Shown here: one piece after another, positions 7,827 through 15,481 of the stretch
How the letters are laid out: each line of letters opens with the position of its first letter
How positions within the stretch are numbered: the first letter of the stretch is position 1
NCBI GenBank assembly: GCA_001781335.1
Contig: MFLL01000015.1
Span: forward strand, 1 to 50,941
Reading direction: 5' to 3'
Length of the DNA stretch: 50,941 nt
Source of the DNA: Candidatus Kaiserbacteria bacterium RIFCSPHIGHO2_02_FULL_55_25
Lineage (GTDB): Bacteria; Patescibacteriota; Minisyncoccia; Phycocordibacterales; UBA2100
Notes under the pieces: model-generated
The model's database searches: none
Told to the model about the DNA's origin: nothing
The model's input: only the letters and a program-made list of their open reading frames with translations
Position numbers and translations under genes: made by a program

Positions 7827-8624
7827 ATGAAACTCGTCTCTTGGAACGTGAACGGCATACGCGCAGTACACAAGAAAGGCTTTTTTGTGCCGTTCGTGGA
7901 CAAGGTGAAACCCGACATTATTTGCCTGCAGGAGACCAAAGCCGAGGAGCACCAGTCTGAGATTGATTTGCCGGAGTACGAAGAATACTGGAATTCGGCC
8001 AAGAAGAAGGGCTATAGCGGAACCGCCATCTTCTCAAAAACCAAGCCTTTGAGCGTTATTTTCGGGCTTCCGGAGGATATTGTGCAGAAATTCCACATGG
8101 GGGACGACAAGTATGGCGACCCAAATGAGGAGGGGCGCGTTACGGCGGCCGAATTCGAGGATTTTTACGTCGTCACCGTCTACACGCCCAATTCCAAGGA
8201 TGACTTGAGCCGGATTCCGTTGCGCCACAAGCTCTGGGACCCTGCGTTTCTCGCCTACATGAAACGTCTTGAGGAAGAAAAGCCGGTTATCTTCTGCGGG
8301 GACCTCAATGTCGCGCATACGCCCGACGATTTGGCCAATCCCAAGCCGAATGAGGGCAAGAAAGGGTTCACGCGGGAAGAGCGCGAGGGTATCGATGCGA
8401 TGATAAAGGCCGGATTTGTGGATACGTTCAGAATGTTCACGCAAGGTAACGGGCACTACACGTGGTGGAGTCATTTTTCCCACGCACGCGAGCGCAACGT
8501 AGGGTGGAGAATAGATTACTTCTTCGCGAGCAAGGCTCTTGTCCCCCACATACGGCGCTCCACCATCTATGCCGACGTGTATGGCTCCGACCACTGCCCC
8601 ATCCTGTTAGAGCTTGATATATAG
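7827..8624 (+). CDS. xth: Exodeoxyribonuclease III / AP endonuclease
   Basis: This 265-aa Mg2+-dependent enzyme of the endonuclease/exonuclease/phosphatase fold cuts DNA at abasic sites in base excision repair. Motifs are MKLVSWNVNGIRA, LQETKAEE (metal-binding Glu), FCGDLNVAH, RIDYFFASK and the catalytic end GSDHCPILLEL. The length is normal for the family. The -10-like TATCGT box lies about 30 nt upstream. Confidence 0.95.
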   Translation: MKLVSWNVNGIRAVHKKGFFVPFVDKVKPDIICLQETKAEEHQSEIDLPEYEEYWNSAKKKGYSGTAIFSKTKPLSVIFGLPEDIVQKFHMGDDKYGDPNEEGRVTAAEFEDFYVVTVYTPNSKDDLSRIPLRHKLWDPAFLAYMKRLEEEKPVIFCGDLNVAHTPDDLANPKPNEGKKGFTREEREGIDAMIKAGFVDTFRMFTQGNGHYTWWSHFSHARERNVGWRIDYFFASKALVPHIRRSTIYADVYGSDHCPILLELDI

Positions 8625-8635
8625 CCATCTCAAGA

Positions 8636-8700
8636 GTGTCCTATAAAGGACACCCGACGGCTGGTGGATATCCACAGGGTGTCCTTTACAGTGTCCTATA
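8636..8700. repeat. GTGTCCT repeat cluster with alternative hairpins
   Basis: GTGTCCT occurs at 8636, 8679 and 8691 and its complement AGGACAC at 8647. The complement can pair with the first copy (7 bp, 4-nt loop) or with the second (11 bp, 8645-8655 with 8677-8687). These two hairpins exclude each other. The loop of the larger contains the palindrome TGGATATCCA, with a DnaA-box-like ATATCCACA. Confidence 0.6.
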
Positions 8701-8960
8701 GAGAGGTATTCTTATCAACGGTTGCTCGTTCAGGATTTCTCGTTGTTTCACCACAAACGGGATACATAGTGCTTACAAATACTCAAACCAATTGTTACGA
8801 CACAGTTGCCTCTGCAACTGACTGGAATAAAAGTATTTACCGCACACAATCTCGCGCTCTTTTTGAAAGAACGTAGATCCAAACCAAATGCCGTCTGACG
8901 ACGGCGAACTTAAAAAAGAAAGTAGGTTCGCCAGGTCAGGCGGTATTTCTTTTGTATAGT

Positions 8961-9050
8961 GCAGGCACCCGCAAAGCCGCAAGATTTTTTGCCTGCGGGA
9001 CTTTCGCACAATGTCCTCGGCTGCAAAACCTCGCGGCTTTGCGGGTGCAC
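8961..9050 (-). terminator. Long stem-loop immediately downstream of pcnB
   Basis: A perfect 16-bp stem (8965-8980 with 9033-9048) encloses 52 nt and begins 2 nt after the pcnB stop. A competing inner pairing (GCAGGC 8961-8966 with GCCTGC 8991-8996) is possible. It has no clear T-tract, so it may be a 3' end stabiliser, an attenuator or a small structured RNA. Confidence 0.5.
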
Positions 9051-10520
9051 TCAACTGACGTGATGTTTTTTTCGAAGCTCCGCCACGGCGGCCTCGTCCT
9101 CCTCCGTTTTCCGGTCTTTTCCTTGTTCTCCGAGAACTTTCAACTCCTTTTCGTCCAATTTCGCCAGCTCTTTTGTGCGATTTTCCAAATATTCCTCCGT
9201 GTTTTTTCTCGGGTCGTCGAGCACTTCTTCCAGAAGCGCGTGCAGTATCCACCCGATACGTGGTGATGGTTTTTCGCCGAGTTCCATTATTTTTGAGCCG
9301 TCGATTTTGAGCATGCTCACCGACACCGGGTCGCGCAGAGCCTCGTCCACCATCGACATATATTTGCGCAGGCGGAACGGATGCTCTTTGGGCCGGCCGG
9401 TACCGATGCGGTCACACACACGAAGGTTCAAAAGGTCGTTGATGCTATCAGTCCCCACGCGCGCGATGACACGGCGCACCGCGCTCAATGTGACGACGTC
9501 GGGGTCGGAGAAAAACATGTGCCAGCGTACGAGCGACGCCACCTTCTCGATAGTTTCTTTCGGGAACTTGAGATTCGCGAGGATTTTCTTCGTCATGCGG
9601 GACGACACCACATCGTGTCCGTGGAATGTCCAGTCGTTCTTTTCGTCCGAGCGTACGCGTGTCGCCGGCTTCCCCACGTCGTGCAGCATTGCCGCGAGTC
9701 TGATTTCAAGCGCCCATTCTTTGTCGGCGGCGTGTTGCAGAGAGCGCATAAGGTGCTCAAAAACGTCGAACGAATGCGCCTGATTCTGGTCGCACCCGAT
9801 TCCCTCCTCCAGTTCGGGGATGACGTATTTCAAAAGCCCGAGTTTTTGCGCCACGTAGAGGGCCTGCATGGGGCGCGGACTCATGACGACGCGGATGAGC
9901 TCGTCGCGCACGCGCTCACGCGAGATTTTGCCCAACTGCGCGGCCTGCGCACTGATACCGGCCGCCGCGCTCGCATCGATGGCGAAATCCAACTCCGCAG
10001 AAATGCGTACCGCGCGCAGCATACGCAGCGCATCTTCTTCAAATCGCTCGTGCGGGTCGCCGACCGTGGCAATGACTTTGCGTTTCAAATCTTCTTTACC
10101 GCCGTGCTCGTCCACAAGCTCGCCCGTAGATGGGTCGTATGCTATTGCATTGATGGTGAAGTCGCGACGCTTGAGGTCGTCGGAAAGGTTGTCGCTGAAT
10201 TTCACTTCGTCCGGATGGCGCGCATTCGAGTACTCCCCTTCGATGCGGAAGGGCGTTATTTCGATTACTTTGAGGCGGGGATTTTCCGATTGCGTGACGA
10301 CGCCCACAGTTCCGTATGTATTCTCGTAAAATGTTTCCGGAAACAGCTTCTGTATTTCTTCGGGGTTTGCGTTGGTCGTGATGTCCCAGTCTTTCGGCTC
10401 GCGGCCGATGATGAGATCGCGCACGCAGCCGCCGACGAGGTACGCCTGAAAACCCGCTTTCTTGAGCGTGTCGCAAAGTTCGCGCACGACGGGCGGCACG
10501 GACAGTTCAACGGTTTTCAT
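9051..10520 (-). CDS. cca: CCA-adding tRNA nucleotidyltransferase with HD domain
   Basis: This 489-aa enzyme adds or repairs the 3' CCA of tRNAs. The polymerase beta-type head has LVGGCVRDLIIGREPKDWDI near residues 30-48 (the G-G-x-VRD-LLG signature and D-x-D metal pair) and RRDFTINAIAYD. An HD domain follows (AAMLHDVGKPATR, about 275). The C-terminal tail is charged and may be a coiled coil. It is needed here because three of the four tRNA genes do not encode CCA. Confidence 0.92.
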   Translation of the reverse strand: MKTVELSVPPVVRELCDTLKKAGFQAYLVGGCVRDLIIGREPKDWDITTNANPEEIQKLFPETFYENTYGTVGVVTQSENPRLKVIEITPFRIEGEYSNARHPDEVKFSDNLSDDLKRRDFTINAIAYDPSTGELVDEHGGKEDLKRKVIATVGDPHERFEEDALRMLRAVRISAELDFAIDASAAAGISAQAAQLGKISRERVRDELIRVVMSPRPMQALYVAQKLGLLKYVIPELEEGIGCDQNQAHSFDVFEHLMRSLQHAADKEWALEIRLAAMLHDVGKPATRVRSDEKNDWTFHGHDVVSSRMTKKILANLKFPKETIEKVASLVRWHMFFSDPDVVTLSAVRRVIARVGTDSINDLLNLRVCDRIGTGRPKEHPFRLRKYMSMVDEALRDPVSVSMLKIDGSKIMELGEKPSPRIGWILHALLEEVLDDPRKNTEEYLENRTKELAKLDEKELKVLGEQGKDRKTEEDEAAVAELRKKHHVS

Positions 10521-10601
10521 AAAGGTATTGTAACCGGAATATGTTAGTTATACACGTTCTACGACTTTTGTATATTCGAACCATAGTCTATAGTTAATAT
10601 T

Positions 10602-11276
10602 ATGCGGGCGTTGGTACGGGAGAAGGAGTTGGCGGTGTCACTGCGTAAACGCGGCTACAGTTATCGAGATATTTTGAAATCAGTGCCGGTTGCGAAAAGT
10701 ACGCTTTCCGAGTGGCTGAAGGATGCTCCCCTAACTCGAGTCGAAAAGACCGCTCTCAAGAGGCGCAGAGATAGTAATATCACGCGGGGCCGGATTCGTG
10801 CCGCCGCCGCACTGACTGCGCTGCGTTTGGAGCGCGAACACGCGCTGCTGGTCGAGGCCCGAGCCGAATACGGGCGCTTCATTGCCGATCAGTGGTTTCG
10901 AACTGGCATTGCGCTTTACTGGGCAGAGGGAACGAAGCGACACGGAGGGTTTGCTTTCACAAATTCAGATGTCGACATGATGCATTATATGGTTACGTGG
11001 ATGAAAAAATTTCTCCACCTGCCGCGTGTCGAGATGAAAGCGCGACTGTATATTCATAAGCCATATGCACACGAAAACCTCGAGCGATATTGGAGTGCTC
11101 GTTTGGGAATTCCGATGAAGAATTTTCGGAAAACGATTTATAAGCCAACAAGTCTGCTTATCAAAAAAAGGCCAGAATACAAGGGGTGTTTGAAAATTTT
11201 TGCAGACAAAGTATCACTACGTCTAAAAATGTTATTTTGGCAAAACATGCTCATTGAAGAACACCGAGAAAGGTAG
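10602..11276 (+). CDS. HTH protein with possible homing-endonuclease-like domain
   Basis: The 224-aa protein begins with a resolvase-like helix-turn-helix (SLRKRGYSYRDILKSVPVAKSTLSEWLKD, residues 12-40). A conserved-looking block GIALYWAEGTKR...FTNSDVDMMHYMVTWMKKFL (about 105-145) recalls a LAGLIDADG-like or WhiA-like fold. It resembles HTH proteins common in Parcubacteria; the function is unknown. A TATAGT box lies 8 nt before the ATG, suggesting a leaderless mRNA. Confidence 0.7.
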   Translation: MRALVREKELAVSLRKRGYSYRDILKSVPVAKSTLSEWLKDAPLTRVEKTALKRRRDSNITRGRIRAAAALTALRLEREHALLVEARAEYGRFIADQWFRTGIALYWAEGTKRHGGFAFTNSDVDMMHYMVTWMKKFLHLPRVEMKARLYIHKPYAHENLERYWSARLGIPMKNFRKTIYKPTSLLIKKRPEYKGCLKIFADKVSLRLKMLFWQNMLIEEHRER

Positions 11277-11290
11277 TACCGTACGGAGGC

Positions 11291-11363
11291 GCCCCCGTAG
11301 CTCAATGGATAGAGCGCTTCGCTTCGGACGAAGAGGTTCTGGGTTCGAATCCTGGCGGGGGCA
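11291..11363 (+). tRNA. tRNA-Arg (anticodon UCG)
   Basis: Acceptor GCCCCCG/CGGGGGC, D-arm GCTC/GAGC, anticodon stem CTTCG/CGAAG with loop CTTCGGA (anticodon TCG), and T-loop TTCGAAT. The discriminator is A and CCA is not encoded. Confidence 0.95.
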
Positions 11364-11412
11364 CAAAGATGGACGAGACAAAATCAATTGTATCTGTATA
11401 ATCATCACGTTC

Positions 11413-11483
11413 GCGGGTATGGTTCAATGGTAGAACATTTGGTTGCCAATCAAATGACCCGGGTTCGATTCCCGGTACCCGCA
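11413..11483 (+). tRNA. tRNA-Gly (anticodon GCC)
   Basis: Acceptor GCGGGTA/TACCCGC, D-stem GTTC/GAAC, anticodon loop TTGCCAA, T-arm CCGGG/CCCGG with loop TTCGATT. CCA is not encoded. It lies 49 nt after tRNA-Arg, probably in one transcript. Confidence 0.95.
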
Positions 11484-11495
11484 CAGAAACTGTTT

Positions 11496-12482
11496 TTACT
11501 TCTTAACGGGCGGCGGCGTAATGATAGTTGCCGCAGGGACGGAATTCTTTTCGAATGTCGTAACGGGTTGTTTCATCGGGGGTTTTGCCTCCGGAAGCTG
11601 GATGGCCTTCTTTACCAGCGGCATCTCCTGGTCGCGGAAAGCAGTCACAAGTCCGATAGCCGCGGCCACGATAAGGACAACGGGTATCCATCCGGCGACT
11701 CTGCATAGAGGCGCCAGATACCAGAACCCGAGCAAAAGGACAAGCGGTACCAGTATCGCGGCAAGCGGCACCCCAGGCCCCTTGTTCCCCAGCGGTGGCT
11801 CCGCGAAGGCCACTAGACCTATCACGACCATAAAGAGTGCCAACAAGATGAACCAGAGCTGGTAAGGGCCGGCCGCTTCGCACGCTTTGGTAAGCGAGCT
11901 CTGCAGTCCCCCGCCGACCACCGGACTTGCGGTTACGAAGGGAGAGGTGGTCGCTTCTTCTGAAGTCTCCTCATTATTTGTCACAGGGGCCGGTTCAGGT
12001 GCTACGGAGGTAGTCGTTACCGGTGTTATTTTCACGGGCTTCGCAGGTCCGGTGAGTGTGAAAGACACCACGGAGACGCAAACAGGCTTCCCGCTTGGGG
12101 CGGAAAGGAGAGTCAGGGAGACGGGCAAGATGCCGTTTACCGGAGTGCTCTGAATATCGACGTGGATGCGGAGGGTGCCGTCGGCGTTCATTCTACGGGT
12201 CATAAAGCTCAATGGGATTCCCGTATTGCCCACCGAACCGATTACCGATACGTACGACGGGTCGGTAATCGTAACGTCGAATGAGTCAAGATTGTTGTTG
12301 TATATATAAGGATTGACGCTCTGAACCTGAAGCGGTGCACATGTATTGGCGCCCCGCGGAAGCAGTTGTTGCGTCGGCGAGACAAGACCGGACACTGTAG
12401 CGGCCGACGCAAATACCGGCAACGCTAGACCGGCAATCGCGAACAAAGTAATCGTTGCCTTTGTTGCGTGACCAACTATCAT
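11496..12482 (-). CDS. Secreted/membrane-anchored hypothetical protein with three membrane segments
   Basis: This 328-aa protein has an N-terminal signal peptide (ITLFAIAGLALPVFASA, residues 11-28) and an exported beta-rich domain (about 30-150) with two cysteines (C47, C135). A Thr/Pro/Glu-rich linker follows (150-190), then membrane helices near 210-228, 240-258 and 265-285, and a Pro-rich cytoplasmic tail. No family is recognised. It resembles adhesin-like or cell-envelope proteins of Parcubacteria. The minus-strand gene ends 12 nt from tRNA-Gly. Confidence 0.75.
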   Translation of the reverse strand: MIVGHATKATITLFAIAGLALPVFASAATVSGLVSPTQQLLPRGANTCAPLQVQSVNPYIYNNNLDSFDVTITDPSYVSVIGSVGNTGIPLSFMTRRMNADGTLRIHVDIQSTPVNGILPVSLTLLSAPSGKPVCVSVVSFTLTGPAKPVKITPVTTTSVAPEPAPVTNNEETSEEATTSPFVTASPVVGGGLQSSLTKACEAAGPYQLWFILLALFMVVIGLVAFAEPPLGNKGPGVPLAAILVPLVLLLGFWYLAPLCRVAGWIPVVLIVAAAIGLVTAFRDQEMPLVKKAIQLPEAKPPMKQPVTTFEKNSVPAATIITPPPVKK

Positions 12483-12859
12483 GGGACGATCTTAGTCCCT
12501 CATCCTGTATCGGTCAATATTGACGAACACCAAAAAATGGCGGAAAACATAGCTTTTTTGTCCTTTACAGAGAATATCGGACAGCAAGTGTCGCGCATTT
12601 GTTGAACAGAATTTCAGACACATCGTGAATAATCCAGCAGTAGAAGCACAAATTGTGCATAACTGGGGATAAGTCGGTGGATATGTGGATAAAGGACGAC
12701 CTTTAGGCGTTATTATGTCCTTAAAGCGGGTCAAATAGCCATATATTGAGCCATATAGTGCGATTTCCCTATCAGACGGGGCGAAACAGGCCTGTAACGT
12801 TACTTAAGAAACGTATGATTGCCACGTTCCACGTGAACCGTCGTGTTAGACTTGTCCCA
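12483..12859. other. 377-base intergenic region, candidate replication-related locus
   Basis: No gene is seen before the yraN start. The region contains GTCCTTTACAG (12560-12570), ATATCGGACA (12574-12583), a tight DnaA-box cluster (12654-12692), TGTCCTTAAAG from 12715, and a parS-like site near 12830. Confidence 0.55.
12654..12692 (-). promoter_or_regulatory. Cluster of four DnaA-box-like sequences
   Basis: Read on the minus strand: TTATCCACA (12684-12692, exact consensus), ATATCCACC (12676-12684), TTATCCCCA (12664-12672) and TTATGCACA (12654-12662). All have the same orientation within 39 bp. A weaker one (TTATTCACG) is at 12624-12632. This is the arrangement expected for DnaA binding at an origin or a DnaA-regulated region. 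Confidence 0.6.
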
Positions 12860-13228
12860 ATGATTCCGGATGACGTTCGCAAGCAGGTTGGGCGCGGGGG
12901 TGAGGAAATTGCGGCTCAATTTCTTGAGCGCAAGGGGTACAAGATTATAGAAAGAAACTATCGGAAGAAGTGGGGGGAAATCGACGTTATTGCGGAGAAA
13001 GACAATGTTGTGCATTTTGTAGAGGTAAAGGCAGTTTCACGTGAAAGCAGGGACTACCGGCCGGAAGAGCTAATACATGAGTCTAAACTGCGAAAAGTCG
13101 CGAGAACAGCGGCGCTCTACATGGAACAGCACCGTGACGGTAGAGAATTCCAGATAGATGGTATCGCTGTAATTATGGACATGGAGGCGAGAACGGCTCG
13201 GTGCAGATTCTACGAGCAGGTGATGTAG
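12860..13228 (+). CDS. YraN/UPF0102-family nuclease-like protein
   Basis: The 122-aa protein has the UPF0102 layout: GRGGEEIAAQFLERKGYKIIERNYRKKWGEIDVIAEKDNVVHFVEVKAV. This is a PD-(D/E)xK-type core with GEID and FVEVK as putative metal and lysine residues. The role is unknown, perhaps Holliday-junction or DNA repair. The start MIPDDVRK at 12860 gives the usual family length; ATG 12815 in the same frame would add 15 residues. A parS-like palindrome lies inside the gene. Confidence 0.85.
   Translation: MIPDDVRKQVGRGGEEIAAQFLERKGYKIIERNYRKKWGEIDVIAEKDNVVHFVEVKAVSRESRDYRPEELIHESKLRKVARTAALYMEQHRDGREFQIDGIAVIMDMEARTARCRFYEQVM
13033..13048. promoter_or_regulatory. parS-like palindrome
   Basis: The 12-bp palindrome TTTCACGTGAAA matches the core of the bacterial parS consensus, with 13 of 16 positions matching. 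A second, weaker match (12 of 16) lies near 12828-12843. No parA or parB gene is in the window. Confidence 0.35.
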
Positions 13229-13237
13229 CTTTACCCA

Positions 13238-13298
13238 TATCGGACATCTTGTCCGATACTATGTCCTATAAATTTGGGATTATGTTGAGTATCCCAAA
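13238..13298 (+). terminator. Two hairpins downstream of yraN
   Basis: TATCGGACA/TGTCCGATA form a 9-bp perfect stem with a 3-nt loop (13238-13258). TTTGGGAT/ATCCCAAA form a second (13273-13298). Between them is TGTCCTATAAA. Neither has a good T-tract. Confidence 0.45.
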
Positions 13299-13319
13299 AT
13301 TAGTGATACGCTAAGGTAG

Positions 13320-13703
13320 ATGAATCCGAAAGATAAGCTCTGTAGATATTGTGGTAGATTATGCCCCGAAGACGCATTCGGCGTGGCGTTAACAACGAAG
13401 ATAAAAGTTTATCGGCGCCACAAGTGCCGTGATTGTTACCGAAGCACCAAGAAAGCTTTAATCGCTCGTCATTATGATTGGCTTTCTTCTTATAAACGGG
13501 AAAGAGGCTGTGCAAGGTGCGGGGTGGCGGACCCAAGAGTGCTCGATTTCCATCATAAGGATAAAAAGGATAAACTGTTCGGTATTGGAGGCTATCGAAG
13601 AGAAATTGGCTTTCAGAGATTGAAGGACGAAATAGAGAAGTGTGAGGTTGTTTGCGCAAATTGTCATCGAATTCTGCACGATGAAGTGAGAAATGGCAGG
13701 TGA
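13320..13703 (+). CDS. HNH endonuclease-like zinc protein
   Basis: The 127-aa protein has zinc pairs CRYCGR (8-13) and CRDC, followed by CARCG...LDFHHKDKKDK and CEVVCANCHRILH, the pattern of a small HNH/HNHc nuclease. It may be a free-standing homing or phage-type endonuclease. It sits between the origin-like region and tRNA-Pro, 13 nt upstream of the tRNA. Confidence 0.75.
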   Translation: MNPKDKLCRYCGRLCPEDAFGVALTTKIKVYRRHKCRDCYRSTKKALIARHYDWLSSYKRERGCARCGVADPRVLDFHHKDKKDKLFGIGGYRREIGFQRLKDEIEKCEVVCANCHRILHDEVRNGR

Positions 13704-13716
13704 AAAGCAGAGAGAA

Positions 13717-13787
13717 CGGGCCGTCGTATACCGGTAGTACGCGTGCTTTGGGAGCACGATGACCCAGTCCGATTCTGGGCGGCCCGA
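13717..13787 (+). tRNA. tRNA-Pro (anticodon UGG)
   Basis: Acceptor CGGGCCG/CGGCCCG, 3-bp D-stem GTA/TAC, anticodon stem CGTGC/GCACG with loop TTTGGGA, T-stem CCCAG/CTGGG. The T-loop is TCCGATT, so position 55 is C in place of the near-universal U. CCA is not encoded. Confidence 0.9.
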
Positions 13788-13790
13788 AAA

Positions 13791-14954
13791 TTATTTAGTT
13801 AGTTGCTTGAGAAACTGTTGTATAAGCAATGGTGATTGAGTGGTGAAAAATTCGTCGGTCTTTGCCACCGTATCGCCGGCGAGCATCGCAGAAAGGCCGG
13901 CACCGGTTTGCGCCACAAGGTCGCGGTCGATGTAGGAGAGTGTGATGCCACGCAACTCGCGCTGTGCCGTCGTGGTGCCTTCGCTGGTCGTCGTGATGAC
14001 GCCGACAAGGCGTCCCCACTCATTCACTATTGCACCGCCGGAAGAGCCGCTCTGCGCTTGGATGACACTTCCGACAGAGATGACGTCCACCGAGCCGGTC
14101 GTGAACGTCAGGAATTGCTGTACCGTTGTAAAAGTAGATGCGGGGTAGAGATTGGAAGCGGCGGATGCGCCGGTGAATTCGGCCGGATAGCTTGCGATGA
14201 GAACGGTGTTGTCGATGAAGGCGACCGCCTCGCGTGTATCGGGCGCTACAAACGGGAATTCCGGAAGAGGAGAGCCGTCAACCGAGGCGGCAATGGAAAG
14301 GAGTCCGTAGTCGTGCTCTCCGGTACCGAGCGGACGGTCGGCATTGATGTCGGCGACGTGTGCACGCACCCACACCGGCGGAATATACAGGACTCGCGGC
14401 ACCCAGTGGACGGCCGCAGGGGAGCCGCTTCGGATGTAGCATTTGAGGTCGAAACGCGGGCTCTGTGAGAGAAGCACATATTGGGCGACGTGCGCATTGG
14501 TGAGGATAATGCCGCGTGGGTCAATAATGACACCGGAACCTGAGATGGGCCGGAGACTTCCGTTGTTCGCGTAGCAAAGTATGTTGACGAGTGCGGCGCG
14601 AGTCATGGCGTTTACATCTCCGGAGGCGAGCGGTGGAGTCGTGTACGGATTTTCTATGCGAATCGCCAGCGGTGCCGCGGGAGCGGCGGCGGAAGGCATA
14701 TTTTGGCTTGGCGGAAGTGTCTTTTGGATAGTAGGTGCCGCCGCTTGAGAGATTGTTGCGGGCGCTGTCGTTGCTACGGGCGGTGTGCCAGTTGCCGTCG
14801 TGACGGCCGCGCCGGCGGATACTTGCGACGTGGTTGTCGCTACCGTGTCTGATGGGGGAGCTTGCAGAGAATTTTGGTGAACAAGGAATAAGAGCGCCCC
14901 TATAAGCACCGCAAGAACGAAGAGCTGGGGTATGAGCGACGTACTCCGTTCCAT
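13791..14954 (-). CDS. Membrane-anchored trypsin-like serine protease
   Basis: This 387-aa S1-family (DegP/HtrA-like) protease has one N-terminal membrane helix (LFVLAVLIGALLFLV, 11-25), a Thr/Ala/Pro-rich stalk (30-95) and a chymotrypsin-fold domain. The triad is visible: H in LTNAHVAQ, D in GEHDYGLLS and S in QSGSSGGAIV. No PDZ domain follows. It probably acts outside the membrane in protein quality control or signalling. The ATG lies 1 nt after the CCA end of tRNA-Gly(UCC) on the same strand, so processing of the tRNA would leave a leaderless mRNA. Confidence 0.85.
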   Translation of the reverse strand: MERSTSLIPQLFVLAVLIGALLFLVHQNSLQAPPSDTVATTTSQVSAGAAVTTATGTPPVATTAPATISQAAAPTIQKTLPPSQNMPSAAAPAAPLAIRIENPYTTPPLASGDVNAMTRAALVNILCYANNGSLRPISGSGVIIDPRGIILTNAHVAQYVLLSQSPRFDLKCYIRSGSPAAVHWVPRVLYIPPVWVRAHVADINADRPLGTGEHDYGLLSIAASVDGSPLPEFPFVAPDTREAVAFIDNTVLIASYPAEFTGASAASNLYPASTFTTVQQFLTFTTGSVDVISVGSVIQAQSGSSGGAIVNEWGRLVGVITTTSEGTTTAQRELRGITLSYIDRDLVAQTGAGLSAMLAGDTVAKTDEFFTTQSPLLIQQFLKQLTK

Positions 14955-14955
14955 A

Positions 14956-15029
14956 TGGTGCGGGACGGGGGAATCGAACCCCCACTAACAGGTTGGAAAC
15001 CTGCTGTTCTGCCACTAAACTAGTCCCGC
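14956..15029 (-). tRNA. tRNA-Gly (anticodon UCC), CCA encoded
   Basis: Acceptor GCGGGAC/GTCCCGC, D-stem GTTT/GAAC (with G-T pairing), anticodon stem GCAGG/CCTGT with loop TTTCCAA, and T-arm GGGGG/CCCCC with loop TTCGATT. The discriminator A is followed by CCA (14956-14958), then one T and the protease ATG. Confidence 0.94.
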
Positions 15030-15060
15030 GTTCAGTCACTTTACACGAAACGTCACACCA

Positions 15061-15094
15061 ACACAAAATCCCGCCGTACGGCGGGATTTTGTGT
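15061..15094 (-). terminator. Bidirectional terminator after hup
   Basis: A 15-bp perfect stem (15061-15075 with 15080-15094) with a GTAC loop and A/T-rich ends. It lies 34 nt beyond the HU stop. Confidence 0.85.
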
Positions 15095-15127
15095 TCTCGA
15101 GAATGCGCGCGACGTTAAACGAAATCG

Positions 15128-15403
15128 TTATTTCACCGCGTCCTTCAAGGTCTTGGAAGCGCGGAATTTCGGTACGCGCATCGCCTTGATTTGAATGGTC
15201 TCGCCCGTGCGCGGGTTCCTACCCGTGCGGCCGGCGCGTGTCTTCGCTTCGAAGATGCCGAGGCCCGCAATAGAGACCTCCTGTCCGCTCTGGAGCGAGC
15301 TGGTGATCATAGCGATGATGGCCTCGACCGCGCGCTCCGCATCGGCCTTGGTACTGCCGATGGTCGCCGCGACTTTCTCAACCAAATCCATTTTGTTTGC
15401 CAT
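15128..15403 (-). CDS. hup: DNA-binding protein HU
   Basis: This 91-aa histone-like protein bends and compacts DNA as a dimer. The sequence has the HU/IHF core: MDLVEKVAATIGSTKADAERAV, VSIAGLGIFEAKTRAGRTGRNPRTGETI and the C-terminal FRASKTLKDAV. The beta-arm RTGRNPRTG with the conserved proline is present. A CATAAT box lies about 13 nt before the ATG on the minus strand. Confidence 0.96.
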   Translation of the reverse strand: MANKMDLVEKVAATIGSTKADAERAVEAIIAMITSSLQSGQEVSIAGLGIFEAKTRAGRTGRNPRTGETIQIKAMRVPKFRASKTLKDAVK

Positions 15404-15481
15404 AGTTACGTTTTATTATGATGATTGTTAAATTCGGCTATCCCGCACGCTCGACCCTAAAGCGCCGAAGGCGCTCGGGCG

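Larger units (their letters stand above)
8625..9050. other. Intergenic region of 426 bases with repeats and hairpins
   Basis: No convincing gene is seen; the frames here lack start signals. The left part (8636-8700) holds TGTCCT-type repeats, the right part (8961-9050) a long stem-loop after pcnB. Between them is only plain sequence, with a small hairpin near 8928-8943. Confidence 0.6.

Noticed and set aside
8664-8876. Short plus-strand frame after exonuclease III
   Set aside because: No start signal; its 5' part is the TGTCCT repeat region and composition is not protein-like.
8773-9252. Minus-strand frame of 159 codons overlapping the end of pcnB
   Set aside because: It is out of frame with the clear CCA-adding enzyme and runs through the downstream stem-loop.
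11302-11484. Minus-strand frame across the tRNA-Arg/tRNA-Gly pair
   Set aside because: It is a translation of two tRNA genes (typical PGIEPG and PPPGFEPRT strings) and not a protein gene.
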